64,000 nt of DNA. Origin: Parafrankia elaeagni. Its GTDB lineage: Bacteria > Actinomycetota > Actinomycetes > Frankiales > Frankiaceae. The translations under genes were made by a program, and so were the position numbers. Positions 52,295-61,091 of the stretch are shown here, piece by piece. The DNA lies in contig NZ_KB893717.1 in NCBI RefSeq assembly GCF_000374165.1, positions 186,001-250,000 on the forward strand. The letters run 5' to 3'. The notes under the pieces are model-generated. The model was not told the origin of the DNA. It did not search any database and saw only the letters and a program-made list of their open reading frames with translations. Position 1 is the first letter of the stretch. Each line of letters opens with the position of its first letter.

Positions 52295-53905
52295 TCAGTT
52301 CCAGGCGAGGGCGACCACGGGGTCGGCGAGGACCGCCCCGACGTCGGCGAGGACCGCCGAACCCAGCTCGCCGTCCACCACCCGGTGGTCGAACGAGAGC
52401 GCGAGCTGGGCCACCGTGCGCACCGCGAGCTCGCCGTCGTGCACCCAGGGGGCCGGCTTGATCGCGCCGAGCGCCAGGATCGCCGCCTCGCCCGGATTGA
52501 TCACCGGTGCACCGGTGTCGACGCCGAAGACCCCGACATTGGTGATGGTGATCGTGCCGCCGGAGAGGTCCGCCGGGCGCAGCCGGTCCGCCCGCGCGGC
52601 CTCGGTCAGCCCCTGCAGCGCGCGGGCGAGCCCGACCAGGTCGAGCGCCCCCGCCGCGGGGATGTTCGGGACGACGAGGCCCCGCGGCCCCGCCACCGCG
52701 ATTCCGAGGTTCACCTGCTCCTTCACGCGGATCTCGGCATCGTCACCGGACGTGTCGCCGACCCACGACGCGTTGATCATCGGGTGTCGCCGGACGGCGG
52801 TCAGCAGCGCCTTCGCCACCAGCAGCAGTGGCGTCACCCGCACGCCGGCGAAGTCCGGCAGGGCCGCGATCCGCTCCTTCGCCGCCATCGTCTCGGTGAC
52901 GTCGACGCTGAGGAACTCGGTGGCGTGCGGCGCCGTGAACATGCTCGCGACCATCGCCCGCGCCATCGTGCGCCGAACCCCCGTGACCGGCACCCGCCAG
53001 CTCCGGGACGCCTCGTCGAAACGGGCGTCCTCCGGAACGGCGCCCGGCACCTGCCGGGCGGCCACAGGGGGGACCGCGTGCGCAGGGGGGATCGAGCGCG
53101 CAGGGGAGACGGCGGGTGCCGCCGGGATGTCCCGGGCTGGCGGGAGCGGGGCGGTGGCCGGGGCAGGGCCTGCGGCGGCCTCGACGTCCGCCCGGCTGAT
53201 CGTGCCTGCCGGGCCGGTGCCGGCCAGGCTGGACAGATCCACCCCCAGGTCACGTGCGAGCTTGCGCACCGGTGGCTTCGCCGCCACCCGGCCCGGCCGG
53301 GAAACCGTGCCGGTGGGCGCGGTCGCGGTCGCGGTGGGCGTGGTGGGCGTGGTGGTGGCGGTCGGCGGGCCGCCCTGGACGCGGCGCCGGCGCCGCTGCC
53401 CGGTCTCGCCACTGCGTGGCCCGTACCCGACGAGCATCGGCGTGCGGCCGGCCGCCATCGACGGCCGGCCGGCCAGATCAGCCCGGCTGGCGTCAACTCC
53501 CCCGACCGGGCCCCCTGCAGCGCCCGCGGAGGCGCCGTCGGGGACGCCTTCGGTGACTCCGTCCATGGCTTCTCCGGCGCGCGACGCCGGCAGCGAGGCA
53601 GCCCCGCTGCGGGGCTCCCCGACCGGCGGGGGCGATGCGGCGGTGCCGCCCGGCGGTTCGTCGCCGACGGCGTCGATGGTGAGCAGCGGGGCGCCGACCG
53701 CGAGCTCGGCACCGGGCTCGCCGTGCCGCTCGACGAGCACCCCGGCGAACGGCGACGGGATCTCCACGACTGCCTTCGCCGTCTCGACCTCCACCAGCGG
53801 CTGGTTCACGGTCACGGCCTCGCCGACGTCCACCAGCCAGCGGACGATCTCCGCCTCGGTCAGGCCCTCGCCCAGGTCGGGTAGACGGAACTGTCGATGG
53901 GACAC
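52295..53905 (-). CDS. bkdC: Dihydrolipoamide acyltransferase (E2) of a 2-oxoacid dehydrogenase complex
   Basis: 536 residues. Lipoyl domain at 1-80 with Lys in VETAKAVVEIPSPF; a very long Pro/Ala/Gly linker (about 80-190); a peripheral-subunit-binding domain (RKLARDLGVDLSSLAGTGPAG); a second linker; then the CAT catalytic domain (about 300-536) with SFDHRVVDGELG containing the His-x3-Asp-Gly signature. It transfers acyl groups to CoA. GTG 53905 has GAGGAGA 7-13 nt upstream and lies 10 nt after E1beta. Substrate (branched-chain or pyruvate) is uncertain; the gene symbol is by likeness to actinobacterial bkdABC. Confidence 0.92.
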   Translation of the reverse strand: MSHRQFRLPDLGEGLTEAEIVRWLVDVGEAVTVNQPLVEVETAKAVVEIPSPFAGVLVERHGEPGAELAVGAPLLTIDAVGDEPPGGTAASPPPVGEPRSGAASLPASRAGEAMDGVTEGVPDGASAGAAGGPVGGVDASRADLAGRPSMAAGRTPMLVGYGPRSGETGQRRRRRVQGGPPTATTTPTTPTATATAPTGTVSRPGRVAAKPPVRKLARDLGVDLSSLAGTGPAGTISRADVEAAAGPAPATAPLPPARDIPAAPAVSPARSIPPAHAVPPVAARQVPGAVPEDARFDEASRSWRVPVTGVRRTMARAMVASMFTAPHATEFLSVDVTETMAAKERIAALPDFAGVRVTPLLLVAKALLTAVRRHPMINASWVGDTSGDDAEIRVKEQVNLGIAVAGPRGLVVPNIPAAGALDLVGLARALQGLTEAARADRLRPADLSGGTITITNVGVFGVDTGAPVINPGEAAILALGAIKPAPWVHDGELAVRTVAQLALSFDHRVVDGELGSAVLADVGAVLADPVVALAWN

Positions 53906-53915
53906 CGCAGTCTCC

Positions 53916-55211
53916 TCAGTAGCCGAACGATCGGTCGACGGCATCGAGGATCCGGTCGACGTCGGGGAGGTAGTGGTCCTCCAGCCGTGCGGGAGGGTAG
54001 GGCGTGTCGAAGCCGGTCACCCTGAGCACCGGTGCTTCCAGGTGGTAAAAGGCCTGCTCGGTGACGCGGGCGGCGATCTCCGACGACAGCGACACGTTCG
54101 ACGGCGCCTCGTGGACCGCCACGAGCCGCCCGGTGCGGCGGGTCGACTCGATCACCGGGTCGAGATCGAGCGGCGACAGCGAGCGCAGGTCGATCACCTC
54201 CAGCGATCGGCCGTCCTCCGCGGCGGCGACCTCGGCGGCGTCCAGGCAGGTGCGGACCATCGGGCCGTAGGCGACCACGGTGGCGTCCTCACCCGGCCGG
54301 ACCACCCGCGCGCTGTGCAGGCCGGTGCGCAGGCCGGCGGGGAGGTCGGCAAGCGGGGTCGTGTCGACCTCACCCTTCTCCCAGTAGCGGCGCTTGGGCT
54401 CCAGGAAGATCACCGGATCGTCCGAGGCCACCGCCTGCTGGATCATCAGGTGTGCGTCGGCCGGATTGGAGCAGGTGACGACCCGCAGCCCGGCGGTGTG
54501 GCAGAAGTAGGCCTCGGGCGACTCGCTGTGGTGCTCGACCGCGCCGATGCCGCCGCCGTACGGGATCCGGATCGTCACCGGCAGCCGGACCCGGCCGGCC
54601 GAGCGGTAGTGCATCTTCGCGAGCTGACTGACGATCTGGTCGAACGCCGGGTAGACGAACCCGTCGAACTGGATCTCGCAGACCGGCCGGAAGCCACGCA
54701 TGGCGAGTCCGATGGCGGTGCCGACGATGGCCGACTCGGCGAGCGGCGTGTCGATCACCCGCTCCTCGCCGAACAGCTCCTGCAGTCCGTCGGTTATGCG
54801 GAAGACACCGCCGAGCTTGCCGACGTCCTCACCCATGATCACGGTCTTCGGGTCGGCCTGCATGGCGGCCAGCAGCCCGGTGTTCAGCGCCTTGGCGAGG
54901 GTCAGTGTCCGGCGGGCGCTGTCCTCGCCCGCGGTGCCGCTGCCGTCGACCACGGCTGTCACCGCCCGGCGCCCCGGGGCCGTGCCGTTGCCGGCCGCCA
55001 CGCTGCCGCCGGCCACGCTGCCGCCGGCCACGCTGCCGCCGGCCACGCTGCCGCCGGCCACGCTGCCGCCCGCCGCGCCGCTGCCTGCCGCCTCCCGGCC
55101 CAGGGAGGCGGCAGTGCCGGCGGGCCGGGGGTCCGCGTCCACAGCGGCCTGCCTGGCGGTGTTCGCCGGCGCGCCCGCGGCTGGCCCCGTCGCCATCTCA
55201 CTGGTCGTCAC
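53916..55211 (-). CDS. bkdB: 2-oxoacid dehydrogenase E1 component, beta subunit
   Basis: 431 residues, about 100 longer than usual at the N-terminus. The core starts near residue 103 (TLAKALNTGLLAAMQADP) and has the usual VIMGEDVGKLGGVFRIT, IDTPLAESAIVGTAIGLA, RIPYGGGIGAVEHHSE, EPKRRYW and the C-terminal VTGFDTPYPPARLE. The N-terminal extension contains five GGSVA units generated by a 15-bp DNA repeat. It forms the thiamine-diphosphate E1 heterotetramer with the alpha subunit, whose stop its GTG overlaps by 4 nt. Confidence 0.93.
   Translation of the reverse strand: MTTSEMATGPAAGAPANTARQAAVDADPRPAGTAASLGREAAGSGAAGGSVAGGSVAGGSVAGGSVAGGSVAAGNGTAPGRRAVTAVVDGSGTAGEDSARRTLTLAKALNTGLLAAMQADPKTVIMGEDVGKLGGVFRITDGLQELFGEERVIDTPLAESAIVGTAIGLAMRGFRPVCEIQFDGFVYPAFDQIVSQLAKMHYRSAGRVRLPVTIRIPYGGGIGAVEHHSESPEAYFCHTAGLRVVTCSNPADAHLMIQQAVASDDPVIFLEPKRRYWEKGEVDTTPLADLPAGLRTGLHSARVVRPGEDATVVAYGPMVRTCLDAAEVAAAEDGRSLEVIDLRSLSPLDLDPVIESTRRTGRLVAVHEAPSNVSLSSEIAARVTEQAFYHLEAPVLRVTGFDTPYPPARLEDHYLPDVDRILDAVDRSFGY
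55001..55075. repeat. 15-bp tandem repeat CGCTGCCGCCGGCCA, 5 copies
   Basis: Four perfect copies at 55001-55060 and one diverged copy at 55061-55075, in frame in the E1beta gene, encoding GGSVA units. It is confined to the non-conserved N-terminal extension. Confidence 0.92.
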
Positions 55212-56305
55212 AGCAACGCTCCCCGGAGATCCGTGTACGCGGCGCGCTCGGTGGTGACCAGACTGTTCTCGGTCACCTGAACATGATCGAAGACGGAGTC
55301 CTCGGGCGGGTCGGGGAGCGCGAGGCAGCGGGTCCGCAGGTCCGCCGCGACGGCGTCCGCCTCGGCGGCGATGCCCGACTCCCGCTCGTCGGTCAGGACG
55401 TCCCGCGCCCGCAGGTATGTCCGCAGCCGGTCGAGCGGATCACGGCGGCGCCAGGTGGAAAGCTCGTCCGCCGGGCGGTACCGGGACGGGTCGTCGGCGG
55501 TCGTGTGCGGATTGATCCGGTAGGTCAGCGCCTCCACCAGCACCGGCCCGGCCCCGGTGCGGGCCTGGTGCAGCGCCCACCGGGTCACCGCCAGCGTGGC
55601 GAGGACATCGTTGCCGTCGACCCGCACGCTCGGGAAACCGAACCCGCGGGCGCGCTGGTAGACCGGGACCCGGCTCTGCCGCCGGTACGGCTCCGAGATC
55701 GCCCACTGGTTGTTCTGGCAGAAGAAGACCAGTGGGGCGGAGAACACACTCGCCCAGCCGAAGGCCTCGTTCACATCCCCCTCGCTGGACGCCCCGTCGC
55801 CGAAGTAGGAGATGACCGCGCCCTCGCCGTGGTCGCGGGTGACCCCCATGGCGTAGCCGGTGGCGTGCAGGGTCTGCGAGCCGACGACGATCGCGTAGAG
55901 GGCGAAACCGTGCTCCTGGGGATCCCACCCGCCGAGCGAGGACCCCCGGAACAGCCCGAACACATTCAGCGGGTCGACCCCCCGGCACCAGGCGACACCG
56001 TGCTCCCGGTACGACGGGAACGCCATGTCGTCGGGGCCGAGGGCCCGGCCCGAACCGATCTGCGCGGCCTCCTGGCCGCGCAGGCTCGCCCACAGAGACA
56101 GCTCGCCCTGGCGTTGCAGGGCGGTGCCCTCGTCGTCGAGGCGGCGGACGATCGCCATGTCCCGCAACAGGCCGACGAGGTCGTCGTCGGTCACATCGGC
56201 CACGTAGGCCTGGTACTCAGCCTCGGGACCGGATGCGGATGCCGCGGTCGTCCGCCGGCCGTCCGGGGTGAGCAGCTGCACCAGCTCCGTCACACCGGCA
56301 AACAT
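55208..56305 (-). CDS. bkdA: 2-oxoacid dehydrogenase E1 component, alpha subunit
   Basis: 365 residues. It binds thiamine diphosphate: YFGDGASSEGDVNEAFGWASV is the GDG-to-N motif (residues spaced as usual), followed by FFCQNNQWAIS. HGFALYAIVVGSQTLHATG and YRINPHTTADDPSRYR lie around the active site and the phosphorylation-like loop. Complex type: branched-chain 2-oxoacid or pyruvate dehydrogenase, E1alpha/beta form. ATG 56305 was chosen because the homologous region starts soon after; a long open frame continues upstream. First gene of the E1alpha-E1beta-E2 operon; no E3 gene nearby. Confidence 0.93.
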   Translation of the reverse strand: MFAGVTELVQLLTPDGRRTTAASASGPEAEYQAYVADVTDDDLVGLLRDMAIVRRLDDEGTALQRQGELSLWASLRGQEAAQIGSGRALGPDDMAFPSYREHGVAWCRGVDPLNVFGLFRGSSLGGWDPQEHGFALYAIVVGSQTLHATGYAMGVTRDHGEGAVISYFGDGASSEGDVNEAFGWASVFSAPLVFFCQNNQWAISEPYRRQSRVPVYQRARGFGFPSVRVDGNDVLATLAVTRWALHQARTGAGPVLVEALTYRINPHTTADDPSRYRPADELSTWRRRDPLDRLRTYLRARDVLTDERESGIAAEADAVAADLRTRCLALPDPPEDSVFDHVQVTENSLVTTERAAYTDLRGALL

Positions 56306-56402
56306 AGCCCTCGTTCCCGCGGAGGCAACCCGGCGAGACGATGTCGACGCAGCCGGACGGTCGCAGCGAGTGACCGATGGCCCCCTCGGTACGGTGACCC
56401 GC

Positions 56403-57428
56403 GTGAGTGACCACGCGCGCCACGCCGCCAGCAGCCCCGGCCCCTCCGCCTCTCCCACCCCGCCGGCCTCTCCCACCCCGCCGGCTTCTCCCACCCCGCC
56501 GGCGCCGTTCGAGGCACCCGCCCGGCCGCCGGTCGGAGCGGTGCTCGGCAAGGTGGGCATCTGGAGCGGCCAGTTCGACTTCTCGCCGGCCGGGACCGTC
56601 CGCGAGGCCGTCGCCGAACTGGACGAGCTCGGCTATTCCACCCTGTGGACCGGTGAGGTCAAGGGCCGCGAGGTCCTGGTGACCGCCGGGCTCATGCTCG
56701 GCGTGACGTCACGGATGACCATCGCCACCGGCATCGCGCAGATCCTCGCCCGCAACCCGCTGACGATGGCCGCCGGTCAGCTCGCGCTGGCCGAGGCCAA
56801 CCCCGGCCGTTTCCTGCTCGGCCTCGGCGTCTCGCACGCGGAGCTGATGCACATCCGCGGCGCCGTCTACTCCCGGCCCCTGGCCCAGATGCGGGCCTAC
56901 CTCGACGAGATGGACCGGATGGCCGCGGAGCAGTACCGGGCCGTGCCGCCGGCGGGCCCCCAGCCGCGGGTGCTGGCCGCCCTCGGGCCGAAGATGCTCG
57001 GCCTCGCCCGGGACCGCGCCGACGGCGCGCACACCTACTTCGTGCCGCCGGAGCACACCGCGCACGCCCGCGAGCTGCTCGGTGCCGGCAAACTGCTGGT
57101 GCCGGAGCAGGCGTTCGTCCTGCACACCGACCCGGCCCAGGCCCGCGAGCTGGCCCGCCGGCACACCGGGTCGTACCTGCGCCTGCCGAACTACACGAAC
57201 AACCTGCGCCGCTACGGCTTCACCGACGACGACCTGGCCGGCGCCGGGTCGGACCGTCTGGTCGACACCATCGTCCCGTGGGGGGACGTCGACGTCCTGC
57301 TCGGCCGGATCAAGGAACATCTGGACGCCGGGGCCGACCAGGTCGCCGTACAGGTCCTCGACTTCGACCGCCGCGGGCTGCCGCGCCGCCAGTGGCGTGA
57401 GCTGGCCCCGGCGCTGCTGTCGCTGTAG
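56403..57428 (+). CDS. F420-dependent LLM-class oxidoreductase
   Basis: 341 residues. The TIM-barrel luciferase-like pattern is clear from residue 45: GKVGIWSGQFDFSPAG, LDELGYSTLWTGEVKGREVL, MTIATGIAQILARNPLTMA, RFLLGLGVSHAELM, ALGPKMLGLARDRADGAHTYF. This is a coenzyme F420 or FMN family; the short form and its pattern fit the TIGR03620-like group. The first 40 residues carry three ASPTPP units from an 18-bp repeat and are not part of the fold. GTG 56403 is taken as the start. Divergent from the E1alpha gene, 97 nt away. Confidence 0.88.
   Translation: MSDHARHAASSPGPSASPTPPASPTPPASPTPPAPFEAPARPPVGAVLGKVGIWSGQFDFSPAGTVREAVAELDELGYSTLWTGEVKGREVLVTAGLMLGVTSRMTIATGIAQILARNPLTMAAGQLALAEANPGRFLLGLGVSHAELMHIRGAVYSRPLAQMRAYLDEMDRMAAEQYRAVPPAGPQPRVLAALGPKMLGLARDRADGAHTYFVPPEHTAHARELLGAGKLLVPEQAFVLHTDPAQARELARRHTGSYLRLPNYTNNLRRYGFTDDDLAGAGSDRLVDTIVPWGDVDVLLGRIKEHLDAGADQVAVQVLDFDRRGLPRRQWRELAPALLSL
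56451..56504. repeat. 18-bp tandem repeat, 3 copies
   Basis: Units at 56451-56468, 56469-56486 and 56487-56504 (TCTCCCACCCCGCCGGC plus a variable last base). They encode SPTPPA units in the N-terminal tail of the F420-type oxidoreductase. Confidence 0.9.
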
Positions 57429-57429
57429 G

Positions 57430-57468
57430 CCACCGCGGGCCGCTGCGGGCTGCTGCGGGCCGCGGTGG
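57430..57468 (+). terminator. GC hairpin after the LLM oxidoreductase gene
   Basis: Perfect 9-bp inverted repeat CCACCGCGG / CCGCGGTGG with a loop of 21 nt that itself contains repeated GCTGCGGGC; it starts one base after the stop codon. There is no T-run, so its activity is uncertain. Confidence 0.5.
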
Positions 57469-57666
57469 GCTGCTGCAGGCCGCCGCGGGTGGATCCGGCC
57501 ATTCTTTGCCGCCGTGCCGGGCGCGGGTGATGTTTTACCCGTTCTTCCGGAAGATCGGCATGTGGGGATCGGGAAGATGGGCCGGTATGGAGGAGCAGGC
57601 CAGGCGGGCGGCATCGAGGTAGTGTGACTTTCGGTCATCGGAATTTCGTGGGCGGGGGTCGAACAA

Positions 57667-58923
57667 ATGGCCGGTGGGCGCAGAGCGGGCCGGCCCGGGT
57701 CGATCTCCGGGAGTGATCCCGCCCGCCGCCCGCGGGCCCGCGGTGGTTTCCGGGAAAGCTGGGGAACTCCGGTGTTGGCCGGTTCACTTCTCGCTGTCGT
57801 CAGCTGTGTCGCCTTGGCGACATTGGGCCTGATGGGCGGCAGTGGCGACGACGAAGCGGCTGCTGCGGGCCAGGGGCAGGCCCGTGCCGCCGCCGGCGGG
57901 CCGATCGCACGGCCGTCCGCGCCGCAATCACCCGCGCAAAGCGAGCAGACTGTGGCTGGAAACGGCCCGCGTCGACCGACCGGAAATCCAGTGCGTATTG
58001 CGTTCGGTGGCGACGTGCATTTCGAGGGTTCGGCGGGCCAGCGGCTGGCGTCCGATCCCGGTACCGCGATCGGGCCGATGGCACAGAACCTCACCGCTGC
58101 CGATCTCGCCGTTGTCAATCTGGAGACAGCGGTGACGACCGGTGGCACACCGGCCGCCAAGACCTTTGTCTTCCGGGCGCCCCCCACGGCGTTCAACGCC
58201 CTGCGCGCAGCCGGGATCGACGTGGTGAACATGGCCAACAACCACGGCATGGACTACGGCCTCGACGGCCTCACCGACTCACTCGGCAGCGCCGAGGCGG
58301 CGACCTTCCCCACCGTCGGCATCGGCGCTGACGACACGGAGGCGTACGCCCCGTACGTGACCAGCGTCAACGGCCAGCGCATCGCGGTCTTCGGCGCGAC
58401 CCAGGTCCTCGACGACGAACTCGCCGCGGCCTGGACGTCCGGTCCGGGCAAACCAGGCCTGGCCTCGGCGAAGAACGTCGAGCGACTGGCCTCGGCCATC
58501 CGTGCGGTCCGGCCGACCGTCGACACGGTGATCGTCTACCTGCACTGGGGCATCGAACGGGAGACCTGCCCGAGCGAGGCGCAGGCCAGCCTGGTGGCAC
58601 CGCTCGTCGCAGCCGGCGCCGACGCCCTTGTCGGCGGGCACGCCCACGTCCTCCAGGGCGCGGGCTGGAACACCGACGGCGTGTACGTCGCCTACGGGCT
58701 GGGGAACTTCGTCTTCTACGCCTCGGGCTCCGGGCCCAACACCGAGACCGGGGTCCTGGAGCTGACGTTCCAGGGCCGGGCCGTGACCGCGGCCAACTGG
58801 GTGCCCGGCCGCATCGTCGACGGCGCGCCGCGCCCGCTGACCGGCGCCGCCGCCACCGAGGCGCTGAACCGGTGGAACGGCCTGCGCGGCTGCACCGGTC
58901 TCGCCGCCACCGCTCCCCGGTGA
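57667..58923 (+). CDS. CapA/PgsA-family protein, membrane-anchored metallophosphatase-like
   Basis: 418 residues. One N-terminal helix (PVLAGSLLAVVSCVALATLGL, near 38-58) and an Ala-rich linker precede the CapA domain: RIAFGGDVHFEG, DLAVVNLETAVT, VVNMANNHGMDYG, IVYLHWGIE, ADALVGGHAHVLQG and YGLGNFVFY. These Asp/Asn/His motifs form a calcineurin-like metal site. CapA/YwtB acts in poly-gamma-glutamate export or wall polymer attachment, but many homologues occur alone. No capBC genes are here, so poly-gamma-glutamate synthesis is not implied. The promoter and ribosome-binding region lie in 57550-57660. Confidence 0.88.
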   Translation: MAGGRRAGRPGSISGSDPARRPRARGGFRESWGTPVLAGSLLAVVSCVALATLGLMGGSGDDEAAAAGQGQARAAAGGPIARPSAPQSPAQSEQTVAGNGPRRPTGNPVRIAFGGDVHFEGSAGQRLASDPGTAIGPMAQNLTAADLAVVNLETAVTTGGTPAAKTFVFRAPPTAFNALRAAGIDVVNMANNHGMDYGLDGLTDSLGSAEAATFPTVGIGADDTEAYAPYVTSVNGQRIAVFGATQVLDDELAAAWTSGPGKPGLASAKNVERLASAIRAVRPTVDTVIVYLHWGIERETCPSEAQASLVAPLVAAGADALVGGHAHVLQGAGWNTDGVYVAYGLGNFVFYASGSGPNTETGVLELTFQGRAVTAANWVPGRIVDGAPRPLTGAAATEALNRWNGLRGCTGLAATAPR

Positions 58924-59364
58924 GCTCCGCCGCGGTTCACTGGCGCCCGCCTGACGCCCGTCTGGCGCTCGTCTGGCGCCCGTCTGGCGCTCGTCTGGCG
59001 CTCGTCTGGCGCCCGCCTGACACCGGCCTGGCGCCCGTCGGTGCCGGGCGAGCACCAGTGCGCGCACGGGTGTGACCCGACGGCCCCACCCATTCAGGTA
59101 ATTGTTCGGGCGCGGTCGGGCCAGGTGCATCTGTTGTGTTGTACCTTGGCCCGCAGGAAGCCAGAAACATCCGCCGGTATGTGCTGTCCGTAACTTATTT
59201 TCGCGGTGCCCCGGCAATCTCTTTCATCCTGCTGCCCGTCCGTTCTGTTTGCTGTGCCCTGCCGAGGTCCGGCGCCGGTCCTAATCGAGAAGAACTTCGC
59301 TGAAAGCATCGGACGCCGGCCGCCGGATCCGGGACAAGCATCCCCCTGTCGATCCGGGAGTGTC
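58924..59364. other. Intergenic region with an 11-bp minisatellite
   Basis: 441 nt between the CapA-like gene and the secreted protein gene. The first part holds an 11-bp tandem repeat (58940-59038). The remainder includes an AT-richer patch near 59100-59220 that probably contains the promoter of the next gene. No riboswitch that I recognise and no supported small gene. Confidence 0.5.
58940..59038. repeat. 11-bp tandem repeat, 9 copies
   Basis: Nine contiguous units of the form CTGGCGCYCGT: five exact or single-change copies and others such as CTGACGCCCGT and CTGACACCGGC. Non-coding; the period equals about one turn of DNA. Confidence 0.88.
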
Positions 59365-60327
59365 GTGTCGCGAACCGCGCCGAAAAGGCATCGCCACCGT
59401 GGGCCGGCGGCCCGGCCCCGCCGCCGAAGAATTCTTTCCTTCCTCGTACTCGTCGCCGGGAGCGGTTTTCTTGCCCTGAGCGGGTCCAGCCCGGCCTGGG
59501 CCGCCGACACCACCCAGTACGCCGCCGACCCGAGCCGAGGCAACGGCGTCGCCGTTCCCTTCGAGGGCCTCGTCGACCGGGACGGCAATCCGGTGTCGAT
59601 CTCCGGAGCCGTCGGCGTCGACCTGGTCCTCGGCTCGACGCAGGAGCCCTATCTGCCCTGCCAGAACTTCAACCAGGCAACGGGTGCCGGCGACACCTAC
59701 CTCAACGCCTGCCAGGAGCGCGGTAGCTACGCGACCTACACGCGTTTCGCGGCCGGGCGCAGCCTGCTCTTCCCACACGGCTACTTCATGGGCGACAGCC
59801 AGCCCGACCTCGTCCGCGGGGGGACCCTGAACACAGGCTGGGGCAGCCGTACGGCGGGCCTTTCCTTCGAGTTCTACCCGCAGGTCGACCGGGACAAGGA
59901 GTTCGTCCACTCCCGTTTCTACATCGATGCCTTCGGTCATCGGGCAAACGGGTGGACGTACTCTGCCTGGGTCGGCCGCATCACCCTCGCCACGCTGAAT
60001 GATCCGGGTACGGCGCGTATCGGTGGACGCATCACGGACGGTGGCAGCACGCCGGCTCGGGACCGGGTCAAGTTCCTCATCTTCGGCGGTGAAGCGAGAT
60101 CATCGAGCGACTATCCGATCTCGTCGTTCGCGGTTTTCACCAGCACCGGTGAACCGACCTGGGACAGCGGCGCGATGTACGCGGGTCCGCAACGCATCGC
60201 GGTGACCGACACCGCGAACGGCCGGCAGTGCGTCATCGACCTTAAGGGAATCAGCGGACGCGACAACGTTCTGGACCTCGACCTTTCCCGGCCCGATTTC
60301 GGGCGGGCCGGCAGCGTCTGCCGCTGA
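59365..60327 (+). CDS. Secreted protein, function unknown
   Basis: 320 residues. The basic N-terminus (PARPRRRRILSFLVLVAG) and hydrophobic core end in a signal-peptidase site at AWA-ADTTQ. The mature protein of about 270 residues is Tyr/Gly/Asp-rich with beta-strand character (GAVGVDLVLGSTQEPYL, HSRFYIDAFGHRANGW, DRVKFLIFGGEARS) and ends CVIDLKGI...SVCR; four or five Cys could pair. No family recognised. GTG 59365 has GGGAG 5-9 nt upstream; an open frame runs further up without support. A terminator hairpin follows. Confidence 0.72.
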   Translation: MSRTAPKRHRHRGPAARPRRRRILSFLVLVAGSGFLALSGSSPAWAADTTQYAADPSRGNGVAVPFEGLVDRDGNPVSISGAVGVDLVLGSTQEPYLPCQNFNQATGAGDTYLNACQERGSYATYTRFAAGRSLLFPHGYFMGDSQPDLVRGGTLNTGWGSRTAGLSFEFYPQVDRDKEFVHSRFYIDAFGHRANGWTYSAWVGRITLATLNDPGTARIGGRITDGGSTPARDRVKFLIFGGEARSSSDYPISSFAVFTSTGEPTWDSGAMYAGPQRIAVTDTANGRQCVIDLKGISGRDNVLDLDLSRPDFGRAGSVCR

Positions 60328-60337
60328 GCCGGGTGAG

Positions 60338-60370
60338 CTCGCCCGGCACCTGACAACCGTGCCGGGCGAG
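60338..60370. terminator. Hairpin between convergent secreted-protein and zur genes
   Basis: Perfect 12-bp stem CTCGCCCGGCAC / GTGCCGGGCGAG with a 9-nt loop, 11 nt after the secreted-protein stop and about 107 nt before the zur stop. It could act in both directions. Confidence 0.7.
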
Positions 60371-60476
60371 ACCGGCGGGCCTCCGCCGACAACCCACTGC
60401 TGCATCGGCCCGGGCGGCCGGAGCCGTCGGACAGCCTCCGGCCGCTCCGGCCGCCCGTTCCCCTCGCCGCCGGCGG

Positions 60477-61025
60477 CTACGCGCCGCCGGCGGCACACGC
60501 CGCGCACGTGCCGTAGATCTCGACCGTGTGGACGACGTCGGTGAAGCCCTCCGCGTTCGCCACAGCCGACGTCCAGGCCTCGATCTCGGGCCCGGCGATC
60601 TCCACGGTGTGGCCGCAGCGTCGGCACACCAGGTGGTGATGGTGTGTTCCGGTCGTGCAGCGGCGGTACACCGTCTCCCCGTCGTCACGCCGCAGGACGT
60701 CGACCTCGCCGCGGTCGGCAAGCATCTGCAGGTGCCGGTAGACCGTGGTCAGGCCGACTGACTGGCCCTCCTGACGCAGGCGGGCGTGCAGATCCTGGGC
60801 GCTGGTGAAGGCATTGGTCGCCGCCAGCGCGGACGACACCGCATCCCCCTGCCGGGTGTTGCGGACAGTGGTGCCGCGGCCGTGCGCCGTGCGCCTGCCT
60901 GGCCCGCGCGGGGAGGTGCCCGCATCGTTCAGGACCCGGCCCGGGCCCACCCGCAGACCGTCCGTGTTGTTTGTGTCGTCCGTGGCGCCCGCCTGGTCGC
61001 CTTCCACCTTCGCCACGACATCCAC
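60477..61025 (-). CDS. zur: Fur-family zinc repressor, Zur-type
   Basis: 182 residues; the conserved part starts near 58 (RNTRQGDAVSSALAATNAFTSAQDLH) with the winged helix VGLTTVYRHLQMLADRGEVDVL, the metal-rich THHHHLVCRRCGHTVE and the second Cys pair CAACAAGG. These match actinobacterial Zur/FurB, which uses zinc as corepressor, better than Fur. GTG 61025 has GAGGGAG 10-16 nt upstream; it gives an N-terminal extension of about 57 residues that is unusual. A Zur-box-like palindrome lies 67 nt upstream, so autoregulation is likely. Confidence 0.88.
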   Translation of the reverse strand: MDVVAKVEGDQAGATDDTNNTDGLRVGPGRVLNDAGTSPRGPGRRTAHGRGTTVRNTRQGDAVSSALAATNAFTSAQDLHARLRQEGQSVGLTTVYRHLQMLADRGEVDVLRRDDGETVYRRCTTGTHHHHLVCRRCGHTVEIAGPEIEAWTSAVANAEGFTDVVHTVEIYGTCAACAAGGA

Positions 61026-61091
61026 TCTCTCATCTCCCTCGCCCGGTTGGAGTGTGCGCGAACTGCTCACTTGGGACCACGCGTGTGGTGT

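Noticed and set aside
57667-58923. Poly-gamma-glutamate biosynthesis operon
   Set aside because: Only a CapA-like gene is present; CapB and CapC, which make the polymer, are absent.
59046-59364. Riboswitch (cyclic-di-AMP type) ahead of the secreted protein
   Set aside because: I could not match the conserved core or fold a convincing multi-stem structure by eye.
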